The notes below the pieces were generated by a model. It was given only the letters and a program-made list of their open reading frames with translations. It searched no databases and was not told the origin of the DNA. A DNA stretch of 12,500 bases from Chrysomallon squamiferum. Its lineage: Eukaryota > Mollusca > Gastropoda > Neomphalida > Peltospiridae. This document shows, in pieces, positions 1 through 9,410 of this stretch (the stretch's first letter is position 1; every line of letters begins with the position of its first letter). The position numbers and the translations under genes are program-made. The stretch is from NCBI GenBank assembly GCA_012295275.1, contig CM022667.1, positions 9,362,538-9,375,037 on the forward strand, in the 5' to 3' direction.

Positions 1-120
1 ATGATAATAATAATGATAATAAAAATAATAATAGTAATAGTAATAACAATAATACGATAATAATAATAATAAAAATCAACAACAACAACGACAACAACAA
101 CAATAAGAAGAAGAAAAACA
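1..120 (+). repeat. Imperfect AAT then AAC/AAG trinucleotide repeat
   Basis: Positions 1-75 are degenerate AAT/ATG units, 76-105 are CAA units and 106-118 are AAG units. A compound, decayed microsatellite. Confidence 0.85.
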
Positions 121-560
121 GGAACCATCCATGCTTCTAACGATACGTACATGAAAAAAAATCTGTAGACTAATTTAGCTGACTACATGAAAGGTATCTA
201 CTAAATCTACAAAATATCTAGAATGTCAGAGATCTACTTAATATGTTTTCTGCTGCAACTGACAGGACGGAATGTCGGGTCAAAACCATCCCATTTCAAA
301 ATGGGTCACAGAGATCCAGATTTAATCTTTTCTGTGATCTTCGTTTTTACTTTTAATTGGATTCTCTTCACGTATTTCATACATATACAGCGCATTTCTG
401 TTGTAAAATATGTTGTAGGAGATGCGGCCAGTAATTTTAATTGTAATAATTAATAATGTTGTAGTAGATGTATCAGTAATATTAGTAGTAATAATAGTAG
501 TATTTTAATTTTAATTTTAATCTTTTTAATATTTTATTTAAATTACATGTGTCAGGTTTT
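121..560. other. Unique AT-rich DNA, no gene seen
   Basis: A 76-codon open frame at 223-453 has no recognisable motif and no splice or promoter context. From 435 to 510 the sequence is a decayed TAG/TAA trinucleotide stretch. Confidence 0.6.
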
Positions 561-608
561 AATAATAATAATAATAATAATAATAATATGTATCTATCTA
601 AATATCTA

Positions 609-639
<31 letters not shown>

Positions 640-650
640 ATCTATCTATC

Positions 651-687
<37 letters not shown>

Positions 688-690
688 AAA
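561..690 (+). repeat. Compound microsatellite (AAT)n-(TATC)n-(TA)n-(TATG)n
   Basis: Perfect (AAT)9 at 561-588, then TATC units with an interior TA block, a 30-base TA run ending near 675, and short TATG units. Four motifs in series suggest successive slippage from one seed. Confidence 0.9.
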
Positions 691-774
691 GTAAAATAAA
701 TAAATAAATTACACAAAAATTAATAATTATAAAATTAAAATTAAAATAAAATAAAACTAAAAAAAATACGAAAA

Positions 775-804
775 GTAAGAAAGAAAGAAGGAAAGAAGGA
801 AAAA

Positions 805-844
<40 letters not shown>

Positions 845-850
845 AAAGAG
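775..850 (+). repeat. (AAAG)n tetranucleotide repeat
   Basis: Purine-only GAAA units, perfect from about 806 to 846, with AAGG variants before. Flanked on the left by an A/T-rich tract (690-770). Confidence 0.9.
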
Positions 851-1140
851 AAATCTTTAAAAGATTGAAGTAAAGAATGTTTCTGGTTCATCTGATAGCA
901 AACACGAAGGTTTTCGTGATTTATTAAACTTTAGATTGATTGCAGTGTTATGATTTTCCTAACCCTGAATCGAATAATTTCTTTCTATTTTTGAACCGAG
1001 AATGATTAAAAGGCAATTTCACATTTAGATATTTTCCTTTAAAGTAGATTTACTCTGAACAATTATTTTGGTCTGTTATTTTACATATATCATTTTGTTA
1101 ATATAGTTTTTTCTTCTTTTTTCTCTTCTTTCTTTTTTAA
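851..1140. other. Unique AT-rich DNA, nothing recognised
   Basis: No open frame, RNA gene or repeat beyond a T/C-rich run at 1107-1139. Confidence 0.6.
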
Positions 1141-1142
1141 AA

Positions 1143-1440
1143 GTACTACTACTACTACTACTACTAATACTACTACTATTACTACTACTACTACTAATAT
1201 ACTACTATAACCACAACTACTACAACCAGTAATAATATTGCAATTACTACTGCTACAACAGCAACTACTACTATTACCACTACCACAACAACTACTACTT
1301 CTACTACTACTACTAATATTATTATTACTACTAGTACAACAACTACTACTACTGCTACTATAACTACTGCTGTTACTTCTATTACTACAACTACTACGAT
1401 TACTACTGCAACTGCAACTACTAATACTAATAATTATTAT
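1143..1440 (+). repeat. Long imperfect (ACT)n trinucleotide tract
   Basis: About 295 bases of ACT units with scattered AAC, ACC, ATT and GCT variants. It is followed by short GATA and AAAC runs (1445-1500). The substitutions show it is old. Confidence 0.9.
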
Positions 1441-1590
1441 TAAAAGATAGATAGATAAACTAATAAATTAACAAACTTAAACAAACAAACAAACAAACAA
1501 AGCAAAAATAAATAAAAGAAAATTCAACAGCTTCATATATTATCTTTGTCCATTTTTCGTCTTCTCGACGAAAAAAAAAACAAAACTTTA

Positions 1591-1614
1591 TTTTTTTTTT
1601 TTTTTTTTTTTTTT
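1591..1614 (+). repeat. T24 homopolymer
   Basis: Uninterrupted T run, preceded at 1571-1580 by A10. Confidence 0.9.
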
Positions 1615-2100
1615 GTTAAAAAAAAACATTCATTTAACTAAACTTTCTTCGCATTTTCCTTCCACACACGTTCTAGTCGTGATTTCCCTCATTCACGGAA
1701 TGGAACAAATTGTACAAACTATTTGTGACGCGATTAGACGTGACCCAATACAACGTCTGTTGTTCTCTTCAGACACCCTGATCCTGACCAAGTTACAGAG
1801 TGAAGCTATTGTTTGCACAAAACAGGAAATTTCGGACGTAATTCATTATACAAAGATTCTTTATAATCTGATTTCCATACCATTTTACTAATCTGAATAA
1901 CATAGACTTACGCTGTTTCTAAAACAGTCGTATATTTAGCAGCGTTTTAATATTTATATAGCTATGGTTCCCAAACAGCGTAATTCAGTCAAATGTTTGC
2001 ACAGTGTCTGTAGAAGTAAAACCAGGACTAAGCTACAAATTGATTTTTTTTTCTCCCCATCTAAGTTACGGTTATTAAAAACATCTCTTCAAAATTACAG
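1615..2100. other. Unique DNA with an unrecognised 92-codon open frame
   Basis: The frame 1613-1891 has protein-like composition in its middle (EQIVQTICDAIRRDPIQRLL) but no motif I know and no clear splice context. The rest shows nothing. Confidence 0.5.
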
Positions 2101-2110
2101 CCCCTCTTCA

Positions 2111-2218
2111 AGAAAAAATAAAAAAAAAAAAAAAAAAAAATAATAATAATAAAAAAAGAAGTAATAATAATAATGAGAAAGAACGAGAAAAAAAAAAGAA
2201 GAGAAGACGAAGAAGAAG

Positions 2219-2249
<31 letters not shown>

Positions 2250-2252
2250 GAT
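2111..2252 (+). repeat. A-rich / GAA low-complexity tract
   Basis: A20 at 2121-2140, AAT units, then GAA/GAAG units and another A run at 2221-2242. Almost purely purine on the plus strand. Confidence 0.85.
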
Positions 2253-2631
<379 letters not shown>

Positions 2632-2737
2632 GGCGCAGGAGATCGCGAGATCGATACTGGTTAAGTAACTGTTTTCTCGATCGCGCTGATTTAGAAACGA
2701 GAAAAGTGTGCAACGTGAAAACAGAAAGCTTTGTGAA

Positions 2738-2800
2738 GATCTCTGATAACGTGGTCGTCTGACGCAACTCAGGTCTACAGGATCGATCCTGCCTGAGCAA
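2738..2800 (+). mobile_element. Possible tRNA-like SINE fragment
   Basis: GATAACGTGG (2745-2754) resembles the A-box region of arginine-type tRNAs. GTCTGA and CTCAGG then bracket a six-base loop, like an anticodon arm, and a B-box-like GGATCGATCC follows at 2780-2789. The 12-base palindrome AGGATCGATCCT here also occurs in the SINE head at 4466-4477. The A-to-B spacing is about 36, shorter than normal, and no central SINE block follows, so only a fragment is claimed. Confidence 0.4.
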
Positions 2801-2888
2801 TAGTTTAGTCGATCGCATGAACTAAAGAAAAGAAAAGGAAAATAATGAGTTGAGTAACAGCTAAGAGTGGGATGTTGTTCAAGATTAT

Positions 2889-2935
2889 GATGTGTGTCTG
2901 GGGTCCGCCAGGTCTCTGGTTCAGTCCTCGCTTGG
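2889..2935 (+). mobile_element. Possible tRNA-like fragment with B-box
   Basis: CTGG (2898-2901), a six-base loop and CCAG (2908-2911) form an anticodon-arm-like hairpin. After CTCT comes GGTTCAGTCC (2918-2927), which fits the B-box consensus GGTTCRANTCC apart from one base. No good A-box lies at the right distance upstream. It sits about 40 bases before a long (TC)n tract, a place where SINE 3' ends often lie. Confidence 0.35.
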
Positions 2936-2971
2936 GTTCATTTTGCTGTGAAATCTGGTGGATCTCTCCAA

Positions 2972-3183
<212 letters not shown>

Positions 3184-3203
3184 TTAATCTCTGTGTATGA
3201 TTG

Positions 3204-3360
3204 TATATATCCATCCATATATTTACCTATCTATCTACCTATCTGTCTCTCTGTTTGCTTATATGTGTATCTTTATGTCTGTCCTTCTATCTGTATATCT
3301 CTTTGTCTGTCTGTCTGTTTGTTTTTCTGTCTGTCTACTCCTCTGTTTGTCTGTCTGTAT
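3204..3360 (+). repeat. Decayed TATC/TCTG tetranucleotide repeat
   Basis: Begins as TATATCCATC, passes through TATC units and ends in TCTG units. It directly extends the pyrimidine-rich tract before it. Confidence 0.85.
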
Positions 3361-3754
3361 AAAAATGTTAATACGCAATCTTCCTCGGAGTATTAATACA
3401 CTTGTTTGCGTGCAGGACTTTATGACCCAGAACACACAAAACCAACCTGGCACTATATTATCACAAGACTAATAGAACGAAACATGATCTGAAATAATTA
3501 ACAAAAAAAAAAACAAAAAATGTTCCAGGAATTTTTGTTTACTGTACATAATTACGCAACGCATCGTCAGGAACAATTCCAGCAACGCTTTGACTCAAAA
3601 CAATGTTAATTTTCCACTTCACTTCTTTGGCAGTTCAGTCCATTTTGTTTTCTGATCAGCTTACCACGAACTCCTTGCTGCAGCATCAGTCGACCGTGCA
3701 TAGCGTGACTTTACGTTCTTCCATGGACGTGAAGTCCTGTTATTACTGGCGCAG
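3361..3754. other. Unique DNA, weak coding-like segments only
   Basis: A short exon-like segment (3416-3492) is discussed in the findings. An open frame from 3603 to 3833 shows no recognisable domain and overlaps the better candidate exon in another frame. Confidence 0.45.
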
Positions 3755-3942
3755 AATGTTTGATGGTCGTGATACAACCGGATGGAATGTTACGTTTATT
3801 TTTCAACCCAGAATCTGTGTTCGATGGTACTAAATACCGCAACACCAGTACCACAGGTTCCGTTTTAGTTCAGACAAGAACTGGGTCGTTGGTTGTGAAA
3901 CTTGCTGCAATCTTTGAAGATGTCTCTCTGTTAAGAAGCTAG
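3755..3942 (+). CDS. Candidate terminal coding exon, unrecognised product
   Basis: An acceptor-like TCCTGTTATTACTGGCGCAG ends at 3754 and opens a frame of 62 codons to a TAG stop at 3940-3942. It reads CLMVVIQPDGMLRLFFNPES, then VFDGTKYRNTSTTGSVLVQT, and ends FEDVSLLRS. Composition is protein-like and free of low complexity, with alternating hydrophobic strands and Gly/Pro-Asp turns typical of beta-rich folds. Two AATAAA signals follow (4061-4066 and 4202-4207), the second with a T/GT-rich stretch after it, as expected at a 3' end. I do not recognise the family and found no upstream exon. It may also be chance, since 60-codon frames arise randomly in a window this long. Confidence 0.25.
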
Positions 3943-4417
3943 ATTTTTTTTTTTGGCATGTAGTTCGTGTGTACGTTAAACTGGTTTCGTGGTTATAAAA
4001 GTTACAATTAACCAAAACTCGTGTCGTATATTAATTAGCTCTGACCTGGTTTCTTGCTTAAATAAATCGTGATAAAAAAAACATCCTGTTGATGAAACGA
4101 GTGTGTAGATAAGTGTGTCAGAATGAGCGAATGTGTCAAATGAAAACTGATTTAGATGATCATAACATCACTGGCATGTCGTACTTGTATGGTCTGATTG
4201 TAATAAAGTTATGAGATCAATGGGTTTCTTTCATTTGTGTATATATTTATATACAGTCTGCATAAGTTCTTCCCACTAACCTGAATAGTTTTAGTGAATT
4301 CGGTTATTATGTAAACACTGACAAAACTACAACAATGAATACAATGGAGTTAATGTTTGTTTACAAGATGTCAGTGCATGTGTACTGTTAACTCTTCTAA
4401 CCATCAAACACAGGACC
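3943..4417. other. Unique AT-rich DNA with AATAAA signals
   Basis: No coding frame is recognised. A TA-CAGT start at 4252 resembles the end of a Tc1-type element, but no partner end is visible. Confidence 0.5.
4202..4207 (+). terminator. Candidate polyadenylation signal AATAAA
   Basis: AATAAA followed within 40 bases by a T/GT-rich run (TTTCTTTCATTTGTGT). It would suit a plus-strand transcript ending with the candidate exon at 3755-3942. An earlier AATAAA at 4061-4066 is an alternative. Both could be chance. Confidence 0.25.
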
Positions 4418-4725
4418 GGGATGCAGATCAGCGCTAGATCGTCTACGTAACATTCTGAGAGTCTTAGGATCGATCCTTCGTAGTAGATTCATTTGAGTTA
4501 TTTTTCTCATTCCAACCGGTGCTCTACAACCGATTTTGCAAAGGCAGCTAGCTGTATGATTATCCTACCTGTGGGGTGGTGTGCAATATAAAGATTTCTT
4601 GCTGCTAATGGGAAGTGTAGACCACTCAGTGGAATCAATGGCGTTCCTCTCTCTCGATATGCAAAAGTTTCTTAAGGAAGTCAGACGTCGTACAAAACGT
4701 GACAAGAGAATCGTTAAATAAAACA
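4418..4725 (+). mobile_element. Near full-length tRNA-headed SINE of a mollusc-type family
   Basis: The 5' part (4418-4477) is tRNA-derived. A diverged A-box-like CAGATCAGCGC (4424-4434) is followed 42 bases later by a B-box-like AGGATCGATCC (4466-4476), about the spacing of an internal Pol III promoter. Next comes a central block with TTTCTCATTCCAACCGGTGC (4502-4521), then GTGGGGTGGTGTGCAATATA (4571-4590) and TTCTTGCTGCTAATGG (4596-4611). It ends with GTCGTTAAATAAAAC near 4725. These blocks, in this order, match what I remember of an abundant mollusc SINE (CTCGTTCCAACCAGTGC, GGATGGTGCATATAAAAG, CCTTGCTGCTAATGG, GTCGTTAAACAAAAC). It is non-autonomous and would have been copied by a partner LINE. 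The copy is diverged, so it is not a recent insertion. I could not make out target-site duplications. Short open frames across it (for example 4608-4721) are shadows of the SINE. Confidence 0.82.
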
Positions 4726-5265
4726 TTTCATTTCTTCCTTTACCGTCACAGATATCCTTTCTGAATGGTCTTTATTCATTACAAACAGTATACCTTACTT
4801 CTCCAAGTAATGGCGACCTTTGTGTCTTTGTCTGATTTCCCCATCTTCAGCCGCACAGTCTGACAGCATCGCGTTGTACAACGTAATTTTGTTGAGTGAC
4901 ATTAAGGCGATTGATCTAATTGTGTAACAACCAGCGAAGGTTACAATTTTATTCTCTTCCTCTGTAGCCTCGGTCGAGAAATGGACACATCAGTGACACA
5001 CTGTAATAAAAAAAATAGAAATAAACCAATAAAAGAAATCGTTTGAACGTGTTCAGTATTTATTGAAGACAATTTGTCAGGACCGCGGAAAAGTACATCA
5101 CTGGCGATATTGTGAGACTGTGGACTTTGGAAAATCGTGTTTCTTCTTCTTTACTTGTTTGGAACCTAGACAAGTGTTAATAGTATCTTGAACTAGTTCC
5201 GTTTTGTGGATATATTGATTTTATTGATTAGAATGTAAGGTGAAGATAACAGAAAGATAAGTCAT
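4726..5265. other. Unique DNA, no gene recognised
   Basis: Two modest open stretches (near 4845-4924 and 5030-5190) read as protein-like for 25-60 codons, but have no motif, partner exon or consistent splice sites. Confidence 0.5.
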
Positions 5266-5348
5266 AACAACAACAACAACATCAACAAAAATATTAATAA
5301 TAGAATACTACTATAACTACTACTACTACCAGTACTACTACTGTTACA

Positions 5349-5410
<62 letters not shown>

Positions 5411-5432
5411 CAATAATAATAATAATAATAAA
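5266..5432 (+). repeat. Compound AAC-ACT-AAT trinucleotide repeat
   Basis: CAA units at 5266-5287, ACT units at 5306-5345, then about 84 bases of AAT (5349-5432) with two AAC units. The poly-Leu frame on the minus strand is a shadow. Confidence 0.92.
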
Positions 5433-6130
5433 CAAATCAACAGGACTAAAGATGTAATATCTCTGCTATCAGTTTGAATGGTTAAAAGACGAAGAAACAG
5501 TAAAATAAATACAAAAAAGAGACATATTTTGTGTAAGACATAAAGAAGTATATAAAAAAACATCTGAAAGAAAAAGAAGAAAGCGACAGACGAATCATTT
5601 ACTGACCTGTTAAATTTGTTCAGTTTGATCTCTGCTCTTTTGTACCCCGTTTCCGAAACTTCGCACTAAAGAGTTACGCAGATTCGTTGTGTCTGTGTAT
5701 TACTGAGCAAAATCAAAGCAAATTAATCCGAGCAACTGTTTCTGTTTCCAGATGACTGAAGCGAAATGATTTTGCCATCTGACTGCAATAACATCCCTAT
5801 GTGTTTTGCTTTCTGGTGTTTTTATTGTTTAATTAAGCAGGTGTGCTTGTTTATTGAAGGTGATAATGACAAAGATTATGTTTGGTAAAGAAAATAAAAA
5901 ACATAATCTACGAAGTATCTTTGTTTCCTGTATGCACTGATGATTTCCAGATTATTTCGCCGAGGTGATTACAGAAAAATCTTCACGGATTTCGTTTTAA
6001 TGTTTTCATAGACAGAATTTTTATAGTTAACCAGTGGATGGACTGAGAAATAGATTTGGATGAATGGAAAAATGAAAGAATGATGTGACGATAAGATACT
6101 TTGATGCCTTCTTACATTTCACCTGTTTTC
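5433..6130. other. Unique AT-rich DNA, nothing recognised
   Basis: About 700 bases free of long repeats. I saw no open frame of note, no tRNA-like structure and no terminal inverted repeats on either strand. Confidence 0.6.
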
Positions 6131-6232
6131 CTGCTGCTACTACTACTGCTACTGTCTAAAATTGCCACTACTACTACTACTATTACTGCTTCCGATACCA
6201 TTTCTACTAATGTTACTACTTCCACCACCAGT
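6131..6232 (+). repeat. Imperfect (ACT)n tract
   Basis: CTGCTACTACTACTG, then ACT units mixed with ATT, ACC and GCT. A shorter relative of the tract at 1143-1440. Confidence 0.8.
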
Positions 6233-6324
6233 GTATTTATAAACATTGTCACCTTTATGATTATTCTGTCCATCGAGATGCATGTATTAGCCTGTTGTAC
6301 TGCAGCGTTAATTACAAATGTTGT

Positions 6325-6460
6325 ACACACATACATACACAGACACATACATATACATACATACGGACATACACAAATACGCAGATACAAAGACACACAC
6401 TGCTGCACACGAACACACACATACACATACATACTCATATACACAGCCTGATACACATAC
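6325..6460 (+). repeat. Decayed CACATA/CATA repeat
   Basis: ACATACATACAC-type units with GACA and CACG variants. Confidence 0.8.
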
Positions 6461-6565
6461 TTTATTTTAAATCATTTTTTTAATCAATTGACAGTTGTAA
6501 AACTGTACTCAAATTCCGTAAACTAACATATCATTTCATTATTATATGTATACTGTAAACCATCA

Positions 6566-6771
6566 TACACACAGACAAACACGCGCACACACACACACAG
6601 ACACACGCACACACGGACACACGGGCACACACATACACACACACAAACGCACACACACACACACACACACGCATATACACAGAGAGAGAGACACACACAT
6701 ACGCAGACACACACACACACACACACACGCATATACACACAGAGAGAGACACACACACACAGACACAACAC
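6566..6771 (+). repeat. CA-rich tract with an internal 58-bp duplication
   Basis: About 206 bases of CA with CG, GACA and AGAG interruptions. The word GCATATACAC followed by an AG run occurs at 6671 and again at 6729, so a 58-base block has been copied in tandem. The His-Thr and Cys-Val open frames across it are artefacts. Confidence 0.9.
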
Positions 6772-7432
6772 ACAGTTGCCAATCGAATCCCTTCATCTAT
6801 CCCGTGTCTACAAACAATGCCCAGACTGTCTGTCTGTCTGTCCTCCAACTGGTACGTTCCTCTTGTTTTTTGATCGGCTTCTGCTGACACTTGCCCGAGT
6901 ATTCATATTTTAACAGGGACGTCTGTCAATAAGAAACACGCCACTTCTGAAACTGTCCCAGTTTTCCTACGAGCCGGTCGCTCCTGGAGCCGTTGTGTAA
7001 AGTTATATTAATTATCTAATTACGTATGACTACAAGTGGCGCCATGTTGAGATGGCGTTTTCCAAAGAGATAACGATGATTAAGACTTAAATACCAATTT
7101 TTTTTTTTTTTTTTTTTCATCTGATTTTGCTTGACACAATCTGATTCTACAAATCAAACGAAAAGAGGAACATGTCGAAAACTAAGTCAGCCGGAAACTC
7201 ATAACCAATGAATAATACATTAAGTTCGTTTGGAGGGGAGGGTTTTGGCGGGGGGTATCTTTATTTTTCTGGAGTACATTTTTTTTTTTTCTGTTTCTTT
7301 CTTCCTTTTTTTGTAAACGCAGTAGTTAAAGCAAACACAAAAACAGCAAAACGAACAAGAATAATGATGACGTGGAATGTTTATGATTAAAATTGCAGCA
7401 CTATTAATAAGAACACAAAAACAGTTCTAGTG
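6772..7432. other. Unique DNA, no gene recognised
   Basis: Holds T20 at 7098-7117 and a T/C-rich run at 7279-7310. A possible 80-base exon-like segment at 6917-6996 is discussed in the findings. Confidence 0.5.
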
Positions 7433-7665
7433 TAGTAATAATAATAGTTAAAGAAACGTAGTACTAGTATTAGCAGTAAAAATAGTAAAACTATTAGTAA
7501 TAGCAGCAACGGCAGTAGTAGAAGTAATAGTAGTAGTAGTTGTTGTTGTAGAAATTGTAGTAGTTTGAGTACTCGATGTAATGGTCGTTGTAGTAGTAGA
7601 TGCTGCTGAAAGAGTACTAGTGGTACTACTGACTGTAGTAGCAGTAGTTATAGTGAAAGTAACGT
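7433..7665 (+). repeat. Imperfect (TAG)n tract
   Basis: About 230 bases of TAG units with TTG, GAA and CAG variants. Read on the minus strand it is the same ACT-type motif as at 1143-1440. Confidence 0.88.
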
Positions 7666-8123
7666 AATTGTTATCTTTTTTCTTACTTAATCTACGCATA
7701 TTTATTTAACACTGTTTTAATTCTTATAAACACAGAGACAAAAATGTAAAAGAAAAAAAAATCTCATTCTGCAACAAAAACGATTTAACGAGATCTAATA
7801 AAACCGAGAAAGAGATCACACTCGAAAAATATTTACTTTGAAATAATTACCTACCGTAAATCTGCCAATGAGCAAAGCCAGTCTATTTTATTACCAAGCC
7901 TGTAGCCAATTTAATTATCCATCCCCCATGTTTTTTAAGGGCAAACATCAATGACGTTTTGTGTAACCAGTTCTTCTTAATTGTTCGCAGGTGCTCAGAT
8001 AAGAAGGATAAACTGAATCCTTGTCAATACAATCAGTGACTGTTAAATCTTGTGACGTTTTCGTTTGTAATGAAAACATGACAGAAAAGAAAAGGTGAAT
8101 CACGGAGTTGCTGAATAGAGGAG
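7666..8123. other. Unique AT-rich DNA, no gene supported
   Basis: Contains an acceptor-like TTCTTCTTAATTGTTCGCAG ending at 7990, followed by only 15 open codons, too short to call. Confidence 0.5.
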
Positions 8124-8500
8124 TTTAGCAAATATTAGTAATAGTAGTCGTAGAAATAGTAGTAGTACTAATACGGTAATAGTAGTAGAAGTAGTCATTG
8201 TAGTAACAGTAGTAGTAGAAGTAGAGTGATGATATATCTGGTAATATTTTATGGTAGCAGTAGTGGTAGTTTTAGTTGCGGTACTAGTAGTAGTAGCAGT
8301 AGTAATGTAGTAACAGGAATGACAGTAGTAAAAGTAATAATTGTGTAACAGTAGTATTTTAAGTAGCAGGACCAGACGCAATATTGGTGGTAGTAGCAGT
8401 AATAGTAGTAACAGTAATAATAACAGAATTAGTGGAAATGGTAGCAGTAGTTGTAGTAATTGTTGCGGTAGCAGTAACCGAAGTTGTAACAGTAGCGGAA
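8124..8500 (+). repeat. Long imperfect (TAG)n tract
   Basis: About 375 bases of TAG/TAA units with CAG, GTG and CGG variants. It abuts the 3' end of the minus-strand tRNA-derived element, so it may have started as that element's tail. Confidence 0.9.
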
Positions 8501-8516
8501 AACAGCCAAGCCAGAG

Positions 8517-8592
8517 GCAGTTCTGTTGAGATTCGATCGTGCAGTCCCTCACGTCTCGGTCTCTCGCTCTAACCACTGAACTACAGCGTAAC
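8517..8592 (-). mobile_element. tRNA-derived element (SINE head or tRNA pseudogene)
   Basis: On the minus strand an A-box TAGTTCAGTGG (8573-8583) fits the TRGYNNARNGG consensus. It is followed 44 bases later by a B-box-like CGATCGAATCT (8529-8539), exactly tRNA spacing. The D-stem pairs (GTTC with GAGC). The anticodon and T stems do not pair well, so this is not a working tRNA. After about 30 further bases on the minus strand the element runs into a long ACT/ACC-type trinucleotide tract (plus-strand TAG), like a SINE whose 3' tail has grown into a microsatellite. Confidence 0.6.
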
Positions 8593-8602
8593 ACCTTTCC
8601 TG

Positions 8603-9256
8603 TAACAAAAACAACATTTCCTTTAATACCGACATAAACTGGCCTTTTCCTCTTAATTTAAATTGATTTTTTTTTTTTTTTTTTTTATCGTCCGTTTATC
8701 TAATACCTGTTGATAATTAAATTTATTTATACATCTCATAAATTATCTCACTCAGATTCGCACCTGGAATCGTATTTCTAACCTGCTGGCAATAATTTAT
8801 GTCACGTTTCTTAACCGTGAAGATAGCTGTGAATTAATAGCTCTTTTTGTAACACCTCTTTATTTTAATTTAATTTATGTTAGACCATGTTAGACTTGAT
8901 TGTGAGGGGCACGAATACTGAAGAATCTAAAATATGATGACATGCAAGAATCTCTTCCAGCTTTGTTAAAAGAGGAACATAAATATTATGCAGATTATAT
9001 TTATGGTTAAAAATAAATAGATAAATATATATTTTTTTTAAAACCCAACAAAATCCATTTTTGTTTATTTGCAGCTGTTGGTTTTAAAGTAAATTAGAGC
9101 CCAGAGTTTACTGATAATGAAGTTTGAGATTTCCCTTGTTTTACTGTGTATAGTTTTTCACAAGTTATTTGTGGTTGTCTGTTGTTATCTTAGGGTGTGT
9201 TGGTACATTTTTCTGCGTCTGTTTTTATCGATTTTGTTTCATTAATCTTTTTTTTT
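8603..9256. other. Unique AT-rich DNA, nothing recognised
   Basis: A T run at 8668-8686 and a short TTTAATTTAATTTA patch near 8862. No coding segment or RNA gene seen. Confidence 0.6.
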
Positions 9257-9258
9257 GT

Positions 9259-9410
9259 TCATACATATACATATACATACACATACACATATATATACGT
9301 ACATACATACATACATACATTCATTCATACATACATAGATACATACGTAATTACATACATTATACATACACATATATATGTAGATTGATAGATAGACAGA
9401 CAGACAGAAA
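9259..9410 (+). repeat. (CATA)n then GATA/GACA repeat
   Basis: Imperfect CATA units with CACATA variants from 9259 to about 9376, then GATAGATAGACAGACAGACA at 9388-9407. Confidence 0.88.

Noticed and set aside
4316-4376. CACTGACA / TGTCAGTG inverted repeat
   Set aside because: Eight-base arms with a 45-base loop occur by chance in AT-rich DNA.
4560-4721. Protein-like frame ending MQKFLKEVRRRTKRDKRIVK
   Set aside because: At first it looked like a small terminal exon, but the DNA is the body and tail of the SINE.
4845-4924. Open stretch after CCCCATCTTCAG reading AQSDSIALYNVILLSDIKAI
   Set aside because: Only 25 codons, no motif and no upstream exon. Expected by chance in a window of this size.
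5030-5190. Roughly 50 open codons including WRYCETVDFGKSC
   Set aside because: No start, no clear splice sites and no recognised family.
6523-6890. Cys-Val-rich and His-Thr-rich open frames
   Set aside because: Shadows of the CA/TG tract. No flanking unique coding sequence supports them.
7991-8039. Fifteen open codons with two Cys (CSDKKDKLNPCQYNQ) after a good acceptor-like site
   Set aside because: Too short, with a stop and no partner exon. An EGF-like reading would be guesswork.
8517-8592. Functional tRNA gene
   Set aside because: The A-box and spacing fit, but the anticodon and T stems do not pair, so it is called a tRNA-derived element.
8100-8594. 164-codon minus-strand frame and two plus-strand Ser/Val-rich frames
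   Set aside because: They cover the TAG trinucleotide tract, and the minus frame begins inside the tRNA-derived element.
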